Shown here in pieces: positions 54,642 to 63,426 of a stretch of DNA of 64,000 bases. Position 1 is the stretch's first letter, and each line of letters starts with the position of its first letter. Both the position numbers and the translations under genes were made by a program. Under the pieces are notes generated by a model. That model worked only from the letters and a program-made list of their open reading frames with translations, made no database searches and was not told where the DNA came from. The stretch comes from Flavobacterium caeni (lineage in GTDB: Bacteria > Bacteroidota > Bacteroidia > Flavobacteriales > Flavobacteriaceae), in the NCBI RefSeq assembly GCF_900101895.1, contig NZ_FMVF01000006.1, positions 173,220 through 237,219 on the forward strand, in the 5' to 3' direction.

Positions 54642-55466
54642 TTAAACGGCCACCACGCCCTTAATATGCGGATGCGGATCGTAATCGACGAGCGTAAAGT
54701 CGTCAAATTTAAAGTCGAAAATGTTCTTGACTTCGGGATTCAAAATCATCTTTGGCATCGGACGCGGCTCACGCGACAACTGCAATTCGAGCTGTTCGAA
54801 GTGGTTGTTGTAGATGTGTGCATCGCCAAAGGTGTGGATGAACTCGCCCGGTTGCAAACCGCAAACCTGCGCGATCATCATCGTCAGTAGGGCATAGGAA
54901 GCGATGTTGAATGGCACGCCCAAAAAGATGTCGGCGCTGCGTTGGTAGAGTTGACAAGACAATTTGCCGTCGGCTACGTAAAACTGGAAAAACGCATGGC
55001 ACGGCGGCAACGCCACTTTTCCTTCGGCCACATTCTCGGCAAAAGATTTCGAAGTATCGGGCAACACCGACGGATTCCACGCCGAAACGAGCATGCGTCG
55101 GCTGTTGGGGTTGGTCTTGAGCGTTTCGATGATTTCGGTAATCTGGTCGATTTCCTCGGAGTTCCAATTGCGCCATTGGTGGCCGTACACGGGGCCCAGA
55201 TCGCCGGCCTCGTTGGCCCATTCGTCCCAGATCTTGACACCGTTTTCGTTGAGGTAGCCGATGTTGGTGTCGCCGTTCAAAAACCAAAGCAACTCATAAA
55301 TGATCGATTTGAGGTGCAGTTTTTTGGTGGTCACCATCGGGAAACCTTCCGAAAGGTCAAAACGCATCTGGTAGCCGAAAACACTTTTGGTGCCGGTGCC
55401 GGTGCGGTCGCCTTTTTGGGTGCCGGTTTCGAGGACGTGTTTTACTAGGTCGAGGTATTGTTTCAT
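54642..55466 (-). CDS. thyA: Thymidylate synthase
   Basis: 274 residues. It methylates dUMP to dTMP using methylene-tetrahydrofolate. The nucleophile Cys is in [12 protein letters not shown], and the substrate site is in [24 protein letters not shown] and [28 protein letters not shown] is the usual N-terminal signature. Length is slightly above that of E. coli ThyA. The dihydrofolate it produces is recycled by folA, encoded nearby. An AT-rich inverted repeat lies upstream. Confidence 0.97.
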   Translation of the reverse strand: MKQYLDLVKHVLETGTQKGDRTGTGTKSVFGYQMRFDLSEGFPMVTTKKLHLKSIIYELLWFLNGDTNIGYLNENGVKIWDEWANEAGDLGPVYGHQWRNWNSEEIDQITEIIETLKTNPNSRRMLVSAWNPSVLPDTSKSFAENVAEGKVALPPCHAFFQFYVADGKLSCQLYQRSADIFLGVPFNIASYALLTMMIAQVCGLQPGEFIHTFGDAHIYNNHFEQLELQLSREPRPMPKMILNPEVKNIFDFKFDDFTLVDYDPHPHIKGVVAV

Positions 55467-55473
55467 GTTTTTA

Positions 55474-55556
55474 ATATTTTAAATTTTAAATTTTGAATTT
55501 TAAATTGGGCGACCTCAAGATCATTTAAAATTTAAAATTCATCATTTAAAATAATT
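55474..55556. repeat. Family C AT-rich inverted repeat, copy C3
   Basis: TTTTAAATTTTGAATTTTAA faces ATTTAAAATTTAAAATTCA across about 18 bp, in the gap between the bifunctional nuclease gene and thyA. Confidence 0.5.
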
Positions 55557-56176
55557 TAAAGTTCCCGCTTCGAGATTTCGTCGCGAATCTTCGCCGCCTT
55601 CTCATAATCCTCATCGTTGACCGCACCTTCGAGCAATTCGTGCAACTCGGCCAGCGAATGTTTGGCGTATTGGTTGCCCGATTGGTTGGTTTCTTCGAGC
55701 CCAAAGGTTTCGGGATTGGTGAGCACCTCGTCCTCGATGCTTTTGTCGCCGTCGGACGGGTTGGCCTTGAGGTAAATACCGGCTTTGTCGAGTATGTTCT
55801 TGTAAGTAAAGATAGGCGCGGCAAAACGCAGGGCAAGCGCGATGGCGTCGGAGGTGCGCGCGTCTATGATTTCTTCGATTTTGTCGCGTTCGCAAATGAT
55901 GCTCGAATAGAACACGCCGTCGACGAGTTTGTGGATGATGACCTGCTTGACGACGATGTCGAAACGGTCGGCGAAATTCTTGAACAAATCGTGCGTCAGC
56001 GGACGCGGCGGCTTGATTTCCTTTTCGAGCGCGATCGCAATCGATTGGGCTTCGAAAGCCCCGATGACGATGGGTAGTTTGCGCTCGCCGTCGACTTCGT
56101 TCAAGATCAAGGCATACGCCCCGTTTTGGGTCTGGCTGTACGAAATGCCTTTGATGGTCAATTTTACTAAACTCAT
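55556..56176 (-). CDS. Bifunctional nuclease family protein (DUF151) with C-terminal UVR motif
   Basis: 206 residues from the ATG at 56176 (MSLVKLTIKG). The DUF151 domain (~1-135) has ERKLPIVIGAFEAQSIAIALE and DARTSDAIALALR. Some members have weak RNase/DNase activity. The last ~35 residues (LAELHELLEGAVNDEDYEKA) match the UvrB/UvrC (UVR) interaction motif, which suggests protein-protein contact with repair or protein-quality factors. A perfect -7 box lies only 4 bp upstream of the ATG. Confidence 0.88.
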   Translation of the reverse strand: MSLVKLTIKGISYSQTQNGAYALILNEVDGERKLPIVIGAFEAQSIAIALEKEIKPPRPLTHDLFKNFADRFDIVVKQVIIHKLVDGVFYSSIICERDKIEEIIDARTSDAIALALRFAAPIFTYKNILDKAGIYLKANPSDGDKSIEDEVLTNPETFGLEETNQSGNQYAKHSLAELHELLEGAVNDEDYEKAAKIRDEISKREL

Positions 56177-56180
56177 ACTG

Positions 56181-56188
56181 CAAAAATA
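56181..56188 (-). promoter_or_regulatory. -7 promoter box of the bifunctional nuclease gene (leaderless?)
   Basis: TATTTTTG on the minus strand ends 4 bp before the ATG. At normal spacing, transcription would start at or next to the A of the ATG. Confidence 0.5.
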
Positions 56189-56261
56189 CAATCTCTTATT
56201 GAAAGTAAAATGTTTTTCTAAAAATTAAACGATGGCCTTTGCTCGCGCGACAAAAGTTCGG

Positions 56262-56405
56262 TGGGTTGGTGTTTCAAGGGCGGACTTTTTGGTCGATCGA
56301 AAACTTTAACAAAATGTACAGATTATCTGTAGCCAAGTCTCGATTTTATTCCGTTGGGGTATACTTCCAATGCCCCCTTCCCTACAGCGAAGCTAGCCTA
56401 AATTT
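56262..56405 (-). repeat. Family B dispersed repeat, copy B3
   Basis: Read on the minus strand: TAGGGAAGGGGGCAT, TATACCCCAACGGAATAAAA, then ACAGATAATCTGTACATT and TTGTTAAAG. It is the copy nearest to B1. It is the main content of the 397 bp gap between etfA and the bifunctional nuclease gene. Three TTCGAC words near 56478-56508 are the only other feature seen there. Confidence 0.6.
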
Positions 56406-56512
56406 CAATACATCCATTACAGAAAAAACGTAAATCGACCAATCAAGCAAAAAAAATAAAAATCAATCGCCACAAACCTCGTTCGACGTTCGACCTTTGA
56501 CATTCGACCACA

Positions 56513-56552
56513 AACAAAAAAGGCCATTTGAACTTCCATCCAAATGGCCCTT
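56513..56552 (-). terminator. Terminator of etfA
   Basis: AAGGCCATTTG and CAAATGGCC form the stem. On the minus strand a T run (TTTTTTG) follows. It lies 22 bp after the etfA stop. Confidence 0.88.
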
Positions 56553-56573
56553 CAAGGCAAATAAACCAAAAAA

Positions 56574-57542
56574 TTACGAATTGGCAGCCTTAAATTCTTT
56601 TAATTTCTGCGTGAGTTTAGGAACGATGTCGAACGCGTCGCCCACGATGCCGTAATCCGCTACCTTAAAGAACGGCGCATCGGCGTCGGCGTTGATCACG
56701 AGTTTCACTTTAGACGAGTTGATTCCGGCAATGTGCTGGATCGCACCCGAAATACCCACGGCGATGTACAAATTCGTCGCCACCGGTTTCCCGGTCTGGC
56801 CCACGTGCTCGCTGTGCGGTCGCCAACCCAAATCAGACACCGGTTTCGAACAAGCCGTAGCCGCGCCCAATACAGTCGCCAATTCTTCGAGCATGCCCCA
56901 GTTTTCAGGGCCTTTCATGCCGCGTCCGCCCGAAACGACGATTTCGGCGTCGGCAATCGTGACTTTTCCAGTTGTTCTGTCTACCGATTCGGTTTTGACG
57001 CCAAAATCCGCATCGTTCAAACTTGGCGAAAATTCCTCTGCTGCAGCGGCACCGCTCGCTTCAAAAACACCATAGGAGTTTTTGGCGAGTGCGATTACTT
57101 TCACATCGGTATTGATTTCGGTAATGTTGAAGGCTTTGTTCGAAAACGCATTTCTTTTCACCTGGAACGGCGATGTGCTCACCGGCAACCCAACCACGTT
57201 CGACGCAAACCCTGCGTTCAAACCAACGGCAACCAATGGCGCGAGGTACAAACTATCGGTTGTAGACGACAACAAAACGAGTTTCGTTCCCTCTTTCTCC
57301 GCCGCTTGTTTAATAACGTCTGCGTAGGCTTTCGCCGTAAAACCAGACAATTTATCATTGGATACTTTCAACACCTTATCCACGCCGTATTTCCCGAGTT
57401 CCGAGACATCACCTGCGTTGATCGTTACCACCGTGACGGTCGTTCCCATCGATTCGGCTACTTTTTTGCCGTAGGCCGCGAGTTCGAACGCGACTTTTTT
57501 GAATTTTCCTTCGGCAGATTCTGCGTATATTAATATAGACAT
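56574..57542 (-). CDS. etfA: Electron transfer flavoprotein subunit alpha
   Basis: 322 residues. It carries FAD and passes electrons from acyl-CoA dehydrogenases to the quinone pool. The C-terminal FAD domain has VSGGRGMKGPENWGMLEELA, ACSKPVSDLGWRPHSEHVGQ-type loops and LYIAVGISGAIQHIAGI. The N-terminal domain begins MSILIYAESAEGKFKKVA. It follows etfB on the same strand, but 360 bp of repeat-rich DNA separates them, which is unusual for this pair. Confidence 0.96.
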   Translation of the reverse strand: MSILIYAESAEGKFKKVAFELAAYGKKVAESMGTTVTVVTINAGDVSELGKYGVDKVLKVSNDKLSGFTAKAYADVIKQAAEKEGTKLVLLSSTTDSLYLAPLVAVGLNAGFASNVVGLPVSTSPFQVKRNAFSNKAFNITEINTDVKVIALAKNSYGVFEASGAAAAEEFSPSLNDADFGVKTESVDRTTGKVTIADAEIVVSGGRGMKGPENWGMLEELATVLGAATACSKPVSDLGWRPHSEHVGQTGKPVATNLYIAVGISGAIQHIAGINSSKVKLVINADADAPFFKVADYGIVGDAFDIVPKLTQKLKEFKAANS

Positions 57543-57572
57543 TGTTTTATTTTTTATTGTTATTTTTTATTG
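57542..57572. repeat. Family D A-rich repeat, copy D3 (inverted)
   Basis: The reverse complement reads AATAAAAAATAACAATAAA then AAATAAAACAAT. It abuts the etfA start codon and so lies in its ribosome-binding region. Confidence 0.5.
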
Positions 57573-57665
57573 TGCGTTCCCCTGCGGGTCGGGCTTTCCG
57601 CTGCAATCTTTTACGGCCTCCGCTGCGCTGCGGCCGCAAAAGGATTTCCGCTTCAATCCCTAACG
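57573..57665 (+). repeat. Family A hairpin repeat, copy A2
   Basis: Same inner hairpin as A1, flanked by CTTTCCGCTGCAATCTTTT and AAAAGGATTTCC. The outer arms are GCGTT...GGG and CCC...AACGC, different bases from the other copies but still able to pair. Confidence 0.72.
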
Positions 57666-57761
57666 CGGGCCTCTCCAAAATTTCTTTTCTATTCTTTGAT
57701 TTGAATTTTTTTGTACCTAAAGCCCACTGGGCTTCCTCCTTTTAATTTCAAATCTCACGCA

Positions 57762-57910
57762 AATAGTCATAAAGTCTGTAAAGTCATAAGGTCATAAAGG
57801 CGGTCTTCGGGTTCGAAGTTCTCGAAATTAGTCCGGTCTTTGCCTTTACGACTTTAAGACCCTGGCTTCTTTATGACTTTTCGACTTTGGCTTCTTTACG
57901 ACTTAAATGA
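57762..57910. repeat. Array of GTCATAAAG/CTTTATGAC words between etfB and etfA
   Basis: Left part holds AAAGTC/GTCATAAAG-type words (57768-57800). The right part holds CTTTACGACTT, CTTTATGACTTT and CTTTACGACTT (57844-57905). Together they form a loose inverted repeat about 150 bp long. No ORF of note. Confidence 0.45.
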
Positions 57911-58649
57911 CTTTCGCCTCGTTGTGCAACGCGTTCACCAACCCATCAATATCGTCCGCGCTGAACAATTTCACCGCCGATTTTGGAGCCGGTTTTTCAA
58001 ACTTTACTGCTTTGGTTTCCGCATTCGCAGCCGCCGGCTCAACGATATTCAAAGCTTTCGTACGCGCCGTCATGATGCCACGCATGTTCGGGATGCGCAA
58101 ATCTTTTTCCTCGACCAAGCCTTTTTGCCCGCCGATGATCAGTGGCAATGAAGTCGCAACGGTTTCTTTTCCGCCGTCAATTTCACGGATAACTTTAGCG
58201 TTATTGCCTTCAACGGTCAACCCGATCGCGCCGTTCACGAAGTTGTAACCCAGGATTCCCGCAATCATGCCCGGAACCATGCCGCCGTTGTAATCGAGCG
58301 ATTCCTTACCGGCGATGATCAAATCGAAGCCGCCGTTTTTGATGACGTCCGCCAATTGCTTGGCTACGGCAAAACCGTCGGTCGGTTGGGCGTTGACGCG
58401 GATGGCTTCATTAGCGCCAATCGCTAGTGCTTTGCGCAAGGTTGGTTCGGTATCGGCGCCGCCCACGTTCACTACGGTGACGTTCGCGCCTTGTTGTTCC
58501 TGGAACCAGATGGCACGCGTCAAACCGAATTCGTCGTTCGGGTTGATGACAAATTGAACACCGTTCGTGTCAAATTCGGCGTCGCCATTGGTAAAATTGA
58601 TTTTGGAAGTAGTATCAGGCACGTGGCTGATGCAAACTAATATTTTCAT
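57903..58649 (-). CDS. etfB: Electron transfer flavoprotein subunit beta
   Basis: 248 residues. It binds AMP and forms the ETF heterodimer with EtfA. It begins MKILVCISHVPDTTSKI, with INPNDEFGLTRAIW and DLIIAGKESLDYNGGMVPGM in the adenylate-binding domain. TSLPLIIGGQKGLVEEKDLR contains the recognition-loop region that contacts dehydrogenases. Length is typical. etfA follows after an unusually long gap. Confidence 0.96.
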   Translation of the reverse strand: MKILVCISHVPDTTSKINFTNGDAEFDTNGVQFVINPNDEFGLTRAIWFQEQQGANVTVVNVGGADTEPTLRKALAIGANEAIRVNAQPTDGFAVAKQLADVIKNGGFDLIIAGKESLDYNGGMVPGMIAGILGYNFVNGAIGLTVEGNNAKVIREIDGGKETVATSLPLIIGGQKGLVEEKDLRIPNMRGIMTARTKALNIVEPAAANAETKAVKFEKPAPKSAVKLFSADDIDGLVNALHNEAKVI

Positions 58650-58760
58650 TTAGAAAGGAATTAAAAAGTGATATCAGGCGCGAATTTAGGGAATATTTTC
58701 GAATAAAAGTCTTATGCGTGCATAATATTTTGACGATTTCAATCGATTTCGTTACGCGTC

Positions 58761-58842
58761 CATAGCCCCGATTGAAATGGAAATCCTTTTCGTGCAATGG
58801 CAATGGAGCGAAAAGATTGTAATGGAAAGCGGGATTAAGCTC
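58761..58842 (-). repeat. Family A hairpin repeat, copy A6
   Basis: Read on the minus strand: GGAGCTTAATCCCGCTTTCC, ATTACAATCTTTT, a novel inner hairpin (CGCTCCATTG...TGCACG), AAAAGGATTTCC, ATTTCAATCGGGGCT. The outer arms CCCG and CGGG pair. Its plus strand is open in the pdhB frame and could mimic an N-terminal extension of that gene. Confidence 0.72.
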
Positions 58843-58886
58843 CTTAAAAAAGATAAAAACCACGCAACAATTTCTGTTTTAATTCC

Positions 58887-58894
58887 TATTTTTG
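58887..58894 (+). promoter_or_regulatory. -7 promoter box of pdhB
   Basis: TATTTTTG, an exact TAnnTTTG match, 23 bp before the ATG at 58918. It excludes the in-frame upstream start codons. Confidence 0.6.
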
Positions 58895-58917
58895 CGTTTC
58901 AAAATTCAGATACCAAT

Positions 58918-59898
58918 ATGAGAACGATACAATTCAGGGAAGCGGTTTGCGAGGCGATGAGCGAAGAAATGCGCCGCGATGAGTCTATTTATTTGATGGG
59001 CGAGGAAGTCGCGGAATACAACGGGGCGTACAAAGCTTCGAAGGGCATGCTCGACGAATTTGGCCCGAAACGCGTCATCGATACGCCGATTGCAGAACTT
59101 GGATTTGCGGGAATCGCAGTCGGTTCGGCCATGAACGGCAACCGTCCGATCGTCGAATTCATGACGTTCAACTTCTCGCTCGTGGGTATCGACCAAATCA
59201 TCAACAACGCGGCCAAGATGCGCCAAATGTCGGCGGGACAATTCCCGATGCCGATGGTGTTCCGCGGCCCGACGGCCTCTGCCGGACAACTCGGTGCGAC
59301 GCACTCGCAGGCGTTTGAAAACTGGTTCGCGAACACGCCGGGCTTGAAAGTGGTCGTTCCATCTACGCCATACGACGCCAAAGGCCTTTTGAAATCGGCC
59401 ATCCGCGACAACGATCCGGTCATCTTCATGGAATCGGAGCAAATGTACGGCGACAAGGGTGAAGTGCCTGATGGCGAGTACACGTTGCCTTTGGGCGTAG
59501 CCGATACCAAGCGCGAAGGGACAGACGTCACTGTTGTTTCGTTCGGAAAAATCATCAAAGAAGCTTTGATTGCCGCCGAAGAATTGGCCAAAGAAAACAT
59601 CTCGGTAGAAGTGATCGATTTGCGCACCGTGCGCCCGATGGATTACGACGCCATCATCAACTCGGTCAAAAAAACCAACCGTTTGGTGGTGTTGGAAGAA
59701 GCGTGGCCGTTTGCGAGTGTCGCTTCAGAAATCACGTACATGGTGCAGGAGCGCGCATTTGATTACCTTGACGCGCCAATCCAGCGCATCACCACAGCCG
59801 ATACGCCGGCGCCGTATTCGCCTACACTTTTGAAAGAGTGGTTGCCGAATTCGAACGACGTTGTTAAGGCGGTGAAGAAAGTACTCTACAAGAAGTAA
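58918..59898 (+). CDS. pdhB: Pyruvate dehydrogenase E1 component subunit beta
   Basis: 326 residues from the ATG at 58918 (MRTIQFREA). With E1 alpha it decarboxylates pyruvate using thiamine diphosphate. The transketolase-type pyrimidine domain has the TPP-activating Glu region (MGEEVAEYNGAYKASKGM), FNFSLVGIDQIINNAAKMR and MVFRGPTASAGQLGATHSQ. The C-terminal domain has VIDLRTVRPMDYDAI and VVLEEAWPFAS. No E1 alpha or E2 gene is adjacent. An A repeat lies on each side (A6 upstream, A3 downstream). Confidence 0.95.
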   Translation: MRTIQFREAVCEAMSEEMRRDESIYLMGEEVAEYNGAYKASKGMLDEFGPKRVIDTPIAELGFAGIAVGSAMNGNRPIVEFMTFNFSLVGIDQIINNAAKMRQMSAGQFPMPMVFRGPTASAGQLGATHSQAFENWFANTPGLKVVVPSTPYDAKGLLKSAIRDNDPVIFMESEQMYGDKGEVPDGEYTLPLGVADTKREGTDVTVVSFGKIIKEALIAAEELAKENISVEVIDLRTVRPMDYDAIINSVKKTNRLVVLEEAWPFASVASEITYMVQERAFDYLDAPIQRITTADTPAPYSPTLLKEWLPNSNDVVKAVKKVLYKK

Positions 59899-59947
59899 TT
59901 TTCGTTTTAAGATAGTGAAGCCGGAGCGTAAGTTTCGGCTTTTTTTT

Positions 59948-60042
59948 TGGAGCTTTTTCCCGCTTTCCGTTGCAATCTTTTACGGCCTCCGCTACGCTGC
60001 GGCCGCAAAAGGATTTCCACTTCAATCGGGGCTAGGGGTGAA
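59948..60042 (+). repeat. Family A hairpin repeat, copy A3
   Basis: GGAGCTTTTTCCCGCTTTCC, GTTGCAATCTTTT, the ACGGCC/GCGGCCGC inner hairpin with one base change from A1, AAAAGGATTTCC, ACTTCAATCGGGGCT. It begins 49 bp after the pdhB stop and leads directly into element R1. Confidence 0.75.
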
Positions 60043-60097
60043 CTGCGCTGCTAGAATCAATTCCAAAACCGGACGTTTTGAAATTCTAAGAAGTTCC

Positions 60098-60745
60098 CGC
60101 TGCCGCGGGTCTACTTTTAGCTCACCAAAATAATATTTGGTTTTGGTGTTCGCTGAACCTCGCAAGCTCGGTTTGTCTCGCAACAAAAGTAACAAAAATG
60201 CGTAGCGGCACACTTTCTCGGCTAAAAATCAACTCCGTTCGCTAAGCCAGCTGAACTCGCTGCGCTCAAACAGCACCTGGCTTTTAACGCTCACTGCGTT
60301 GATTTTCTTAACGCCTCGCCAGTGAAGGCCTCGCCAGACAGGAAAGTAATATTTGCATTTTTGGCTTTCTGGCGAAACGCCAAAAATCCGCACGAGGAAT
60401 GTTTGTTGAGAGTTGAACGAATCGTTTCGCTTGGGACGTTCGTCATGCGACGTCCTCCGCGGGGAAATATCTTCCGGCTACGATAATCTTCCCGGCGCGT
60501 TGGACGAACGCCCAAAGCGAAAGATGAACTTTCTTTTTACGACAGACTTTCTTCGTGAGGTTGCGCGCTTTGGTCGTGGCAGGCGGGCACCTGCGGCTTG
60601 AAGCAGGCGTTAAAAAACAAATTGTGTTTGAGGCGCAGCCGAGTTAATTTGTTTTAGCCAGCGAAAGCCAGTAGGTCGCCGAACGACCGCGCGCCAGGCA
60701 TTTTTGCTACTTTTGTTGCCAGACAAAAGTAGACCCGCGGTAGCG
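60098..60745 (+). mobile_element. R1: 648 bp non-coding element with long terminal inverted repeats
   Basis: The ends are inverted copies of CGCT(G/A)CCGCGGGTCTACT, TTTGTCT, CAACAAAAGTA and CAAAAATGC, about 48 bp. The left end is split at 60119-60174 by a 56 bp insert that has its own inverted repeat (CACCAAAA/TTTTGGTG). The interior contains further nested hairpins and a core (60357-60590) shared with R2 at 63642-63880. Reading frames in the two copies are broken by a 1 bp indel, so the core is not protein-coding. It resembles a MITE-like non-autonomous element. No transposase is present. The 105 bp between R1 and the DUF5686 start hold a GCGCTGAT/ATCAGCGC hairpin (60750-60768) and a weak -7 box TATATTTA (60814-60821). 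Confidence 0.65.
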
Positions 60746-60850
60746 AAGTGCGCTGATGAAATCAGCGCCACAATTTTATCATTTTACTACTAACACAAAA
60801 CAAAAAAACCCACTATATTTACACTCCGTCGCCAAGACGCACATCACCCT

Positions 60851-63334
60851 ATGAATAAACTCCTCTCGTGTTGCCTTTTCCTCCTTCTTTCGTTTGCGGT
60901 TGCGGCCCAAACCAAAGTCAGTGGTGTTGTGCTCGACGACACCGACCAGCCGGTGCCGTACGCCAATGTGGTGTTCAAAGGTTCGAACCAAGGCATTGTG
61001 ACCAACGAAGACGGGCGTTTCTATATCGAGTCCGATCAAACGTACAAGACCATTGTCGTGTCGTTCGTGGGCTTCGAAACCAAGGAAGTGCCGCTTCCCA
61101 AGGCCGTCAACTACGATTTTGTCGTCAAGCTTGGCGGCGAGAAATTAAAGGAGGTCGTGATTTACAGTGGCAAGACGTCCAAAAAAGACAATCCGGCGCT
61201 CGACATTTTGCGCAAAATCTGGGCGCGCAAAAAAAAGAACGGATTGCACATGTTCGACCAATACCAGATGGAGAAGTACGAAAAGGTCGAATTCGACATG
61301 AACTCGATCGATTCGGCGTTTATGAAACAAAAGATCTTCAAGGGTATGGAATTCATTTTCGACCAGGTTGACACGTCCGACGTGACCGGGAAAACCTACC
61401 TGCCGATCTTTATCAACGAAGCGCTGTCTAACGTTTACGGCGACAATAAACTCAAGAAAATCAAAGAGATTTTAAAGGCCAACAAAAATTCTGGGTTTAG
61501 CCAAAACCAGCAAATCATCGCATTCATCAAAGATTTGTATTCAGATTACGACATCTACAACAATTACCTGACGTTTTTCGATAAAGGCTTTACGAGCCCG
61601 CTTTCGCGCACCGGCATCGACGTCTACAATTATGTGCTGACCGACACGGCCTACATCGACAACAAATGGTGCTACAACATCGTCTTTTATCCGCGGCGCA
61701 AAAACGAACTCACGTTCAAGGGCGATTTTTGGGTCAACGACACCACGTTTGCGATCAAGAAAATCAACATGGCCGTCACCAAAAGCGCCAACATCAACTG
61801 GGTCAAGGACATTTACATCGAGCAGGAGTTCGAGGTGTTGAACGATTCGGTGTTTTTGCTGACCAAAGACTACATGATGAGCGATTTTGCGCTCAACAAA
61901 AAGGAAAAATCCAAAGGCGTCTACGGCAAGCGGACGACGTTTTTCCGCAACCACGAATTCAACAAACAAAAGCCCGCCGATTTTTACAAACAGGAGGTCA
62001 ATTATGTCGATCCGTCGGTGTACGTCAAGCCCGATGAATTCTGGGAGCAGAACCGTTTCGAAAAACTATCGAAGGACGAACAGGGCGTTTACAAAATGCT
62101 CGACACGCTCAAGACGGTCAAGAAATTCAAGCAGATTTACAACCTCGTGTCGATTCTCGGCAGCGGCTACATCGAATTCGACCGGCTCAATTTTGATTAC
62201 GGCCCGATCTTTTCGACATTCGGCTACAACGAAGTAGAAGGGTTCCGATTGCGCGCGGGCGGCCGGACTTATTTTGGCCCGAACGATACGTGGCGTTTGC
62301 AAGGCTACACCGCCTACGGTTTCGACGACAACAAATTCAAATACGGGCTTTCGGGCAAATGGATGATTGACAAGAAAACGCGACTCATCATCTCGGGCGG
62401 CAACCGGCGCGACATCGAACAAATCGGCGCGAGTTTGACCACGACCAACGACGTCTTGGGCCGCAGTTTCGCCTCGTCGTCGCTGTTCTCATCGGGTAAT
62501 AACGGCAAGCTCACCAACATCAACCTGACGACTTTTGGGATTGAGATTGAGCCCTGGAAAAACTTTGTGTTCGGCACGCAATTGTCCTACCGCACGCTCG
62601 AATCGGCGTCGCCCACGTTTAGCCTCGATTATTACACCGATGCGACGCGAACCACCACGCGCGGCGACGTCAAGCAGTTCGAAGCCGCGGTACAAATCGA
62701 TTACACGCCTGGCCGAAAAACCGTTGGGTTTGGCGTAGAGCGCAGCATCGTAGACAATCCGTTCCCGCGCATTTTTGTCAACTATGCCGCGGGTTACAAG
62801 GGCATCGCCGACAGCGATTTCGACTACCAGCGCCTGCAATTGTATTACAAACAGCCGGTGCTGATTGGCCCCATCGGGCGCAGCAATTTCATCATGGAAC
62901 TCGGCAAAACGTTCGGTACCGTACCGCTTGGGCTCATGAGTATCGTGCCCGGCAACCAGACGTATTTCACGATCGAAAATACTTTTTCGAACCTCAATTT
63001 CTACGAATTCGTTGCCGACCAGTACGCGACGTTCCAGTGGGAACACAACTTTCACGGCAAATTATTTGCACGCGTGCCGGGCTTGCGCAAACTCAATTGG
63101 CGCGAAATCGTCGGGATCAAGGGCGTGGTCGGGTCGGTTTCCGATGCGAACCGGGCGATCAATGCGTCGGGCCTGATTTACAATGCGCCAACCGATGGGT
63201 ATTGGGAATATTCTGCCGGTATCGGCAACATTTTCAAAGTCTTCCGTTTGGATTTTTCTTGGCGCGGGAATTACCTGAATATGCCGGATGCGCAGAAGTT
63301 TGCGATCAAAGGGGCGTTTGGTTTTTATTTTTAG
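60851..63334 (+). CDS. DUF5686 outer-membrane protein with carboxypeptidase-like regulatory domain
   Basis: 827 residues. Signal peptide (1-19, AVAAQ). A carboxypeptidase-D regulatory-like beta domain (~21-100: VSGVVLDDTDQPVPYANVVF, ESDQTYKTIVVSFVGFE) of the type found on TonB-dependent receptors follows. The DUF5686 region (~105-827) ends as an outer-membrane beta-barrel with terminal Phe (GAFGFYF). The function is unknown. The regulatory domain suggests surface binding or uptake. There is no TonB box or plug that I can see. The gene is bracketed by the two R elements. Confidence 0.85.
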   Translation: MNKLLSCCLFLLLSFAVAAQTKVSGVVLDDTDQPVPYANVVFKGSNQGIVTNEDGRFYIESDQTYKTIVVSFVGFETKEVPLPKAVNYDFVVKLGGEKLKEVVIYSGKTSKKDNPALDILRKIWARKKKNGLHMFDQYQMEKYEKVEFDMNSIDSAFMKQKIFKGMEFIFDQVDTSDVTGKTYLPIFINEALSNVYGDNKLKKIKEILKANKNSGFSQNQQIIAFIKDLYSDYDIYNNYLTFFDKGFTSPLSRTGIDVYNYVLTDTAYIDNKWCYNIVFYPRRKNELTFKGDFWVNDTTFAIKKINMAVTKSANINWVKDIYIEQEFEVLNDSVFLLTKDYMMSDFALNKKEKSKGVYGKRTTFFRNHEFNKQKPADFYKQEVNYVDPSVYVKPDEFWEQNRFEKLSKDEQGVYKMLDTLKTVKKFKQIYNLVSILGSGYIEFDRLNFDYGPIFSTFGYNEVEGFRLRAGGRTYFGPNDTWRLQGYTAYGFDDNKFKYGLSGKWMIDKKTRLIISGGNRRDIEQIGASLTTTNDVLGRSFASSSLFSSGNNGKLTNINLTTFGIEIEPWKNFVFGTQLSYRTLESASPTFSLDYYTDATRTTTRGDVKQFEAAVQIDYTPGRKTVGFGVERSIVDNPFPRIFVNYAAGYKGIADSDFDYQRLQLYYKQPVLIGPIGRSNFIMELGKTFGTVPLGLMSIVPGNQTYFTIENTFSNLNFYEFVADQYATFQWEHNFHGKLFARVPGLRKLNWREIVGIKGVVGSVSDANRAINASGLIYNAPTDGYWEYSAGIGNIFKVFRLDFSWRGNYLNMPDAQKFAIKGAFGFYF

Positions 63335-63426
63335 GAGCTGTTTCCCGCTTTTTGTTTCAATCTTTTCAAACGCTTTTGCAAAGCGCTTGAAAAGGATTTC
63401 CACTGCAATCGGGGCTATGCTGCCGC
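63335..63426 (+). repeat. Family A hairpin repeat, copy A4 (exchanged inner hairpin)
   Basis: GGAGCTGTTTCCCGC, TTTCAATCTTTT, then an inner hairpin of different sequence (CAAACGCTTTT...AAGCGCTTG), AAAAGGATTTCC and ACTGCAATCGGGGCT. It starts at the DUF5686 stop codon and leads into R2. Confidence 0.75.

Noticed and set aside
60291..60515. Minus-strand ORF in R1 starting MGVRPTRRED, and a similar one in R2 (63505-63801) starting MGVRLTRRED
   Set aside because: They look like homologous proteins at first, but a 1 bp indel between the copies shifts the frame and the rest differs. The DNA is conserved as hairpins and not as codons.
60600..60660. Possible integron attC site (AACAAATTGTG ... TTAATTTGTT hairpin) in R1 and R2
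   Set aside because: The imperfect hairpin with a GAG-rich middle recalls attC, but the GTTRRRY and RYYYAAC core sites are not placed properly, and there is no integrase or cassette gene.
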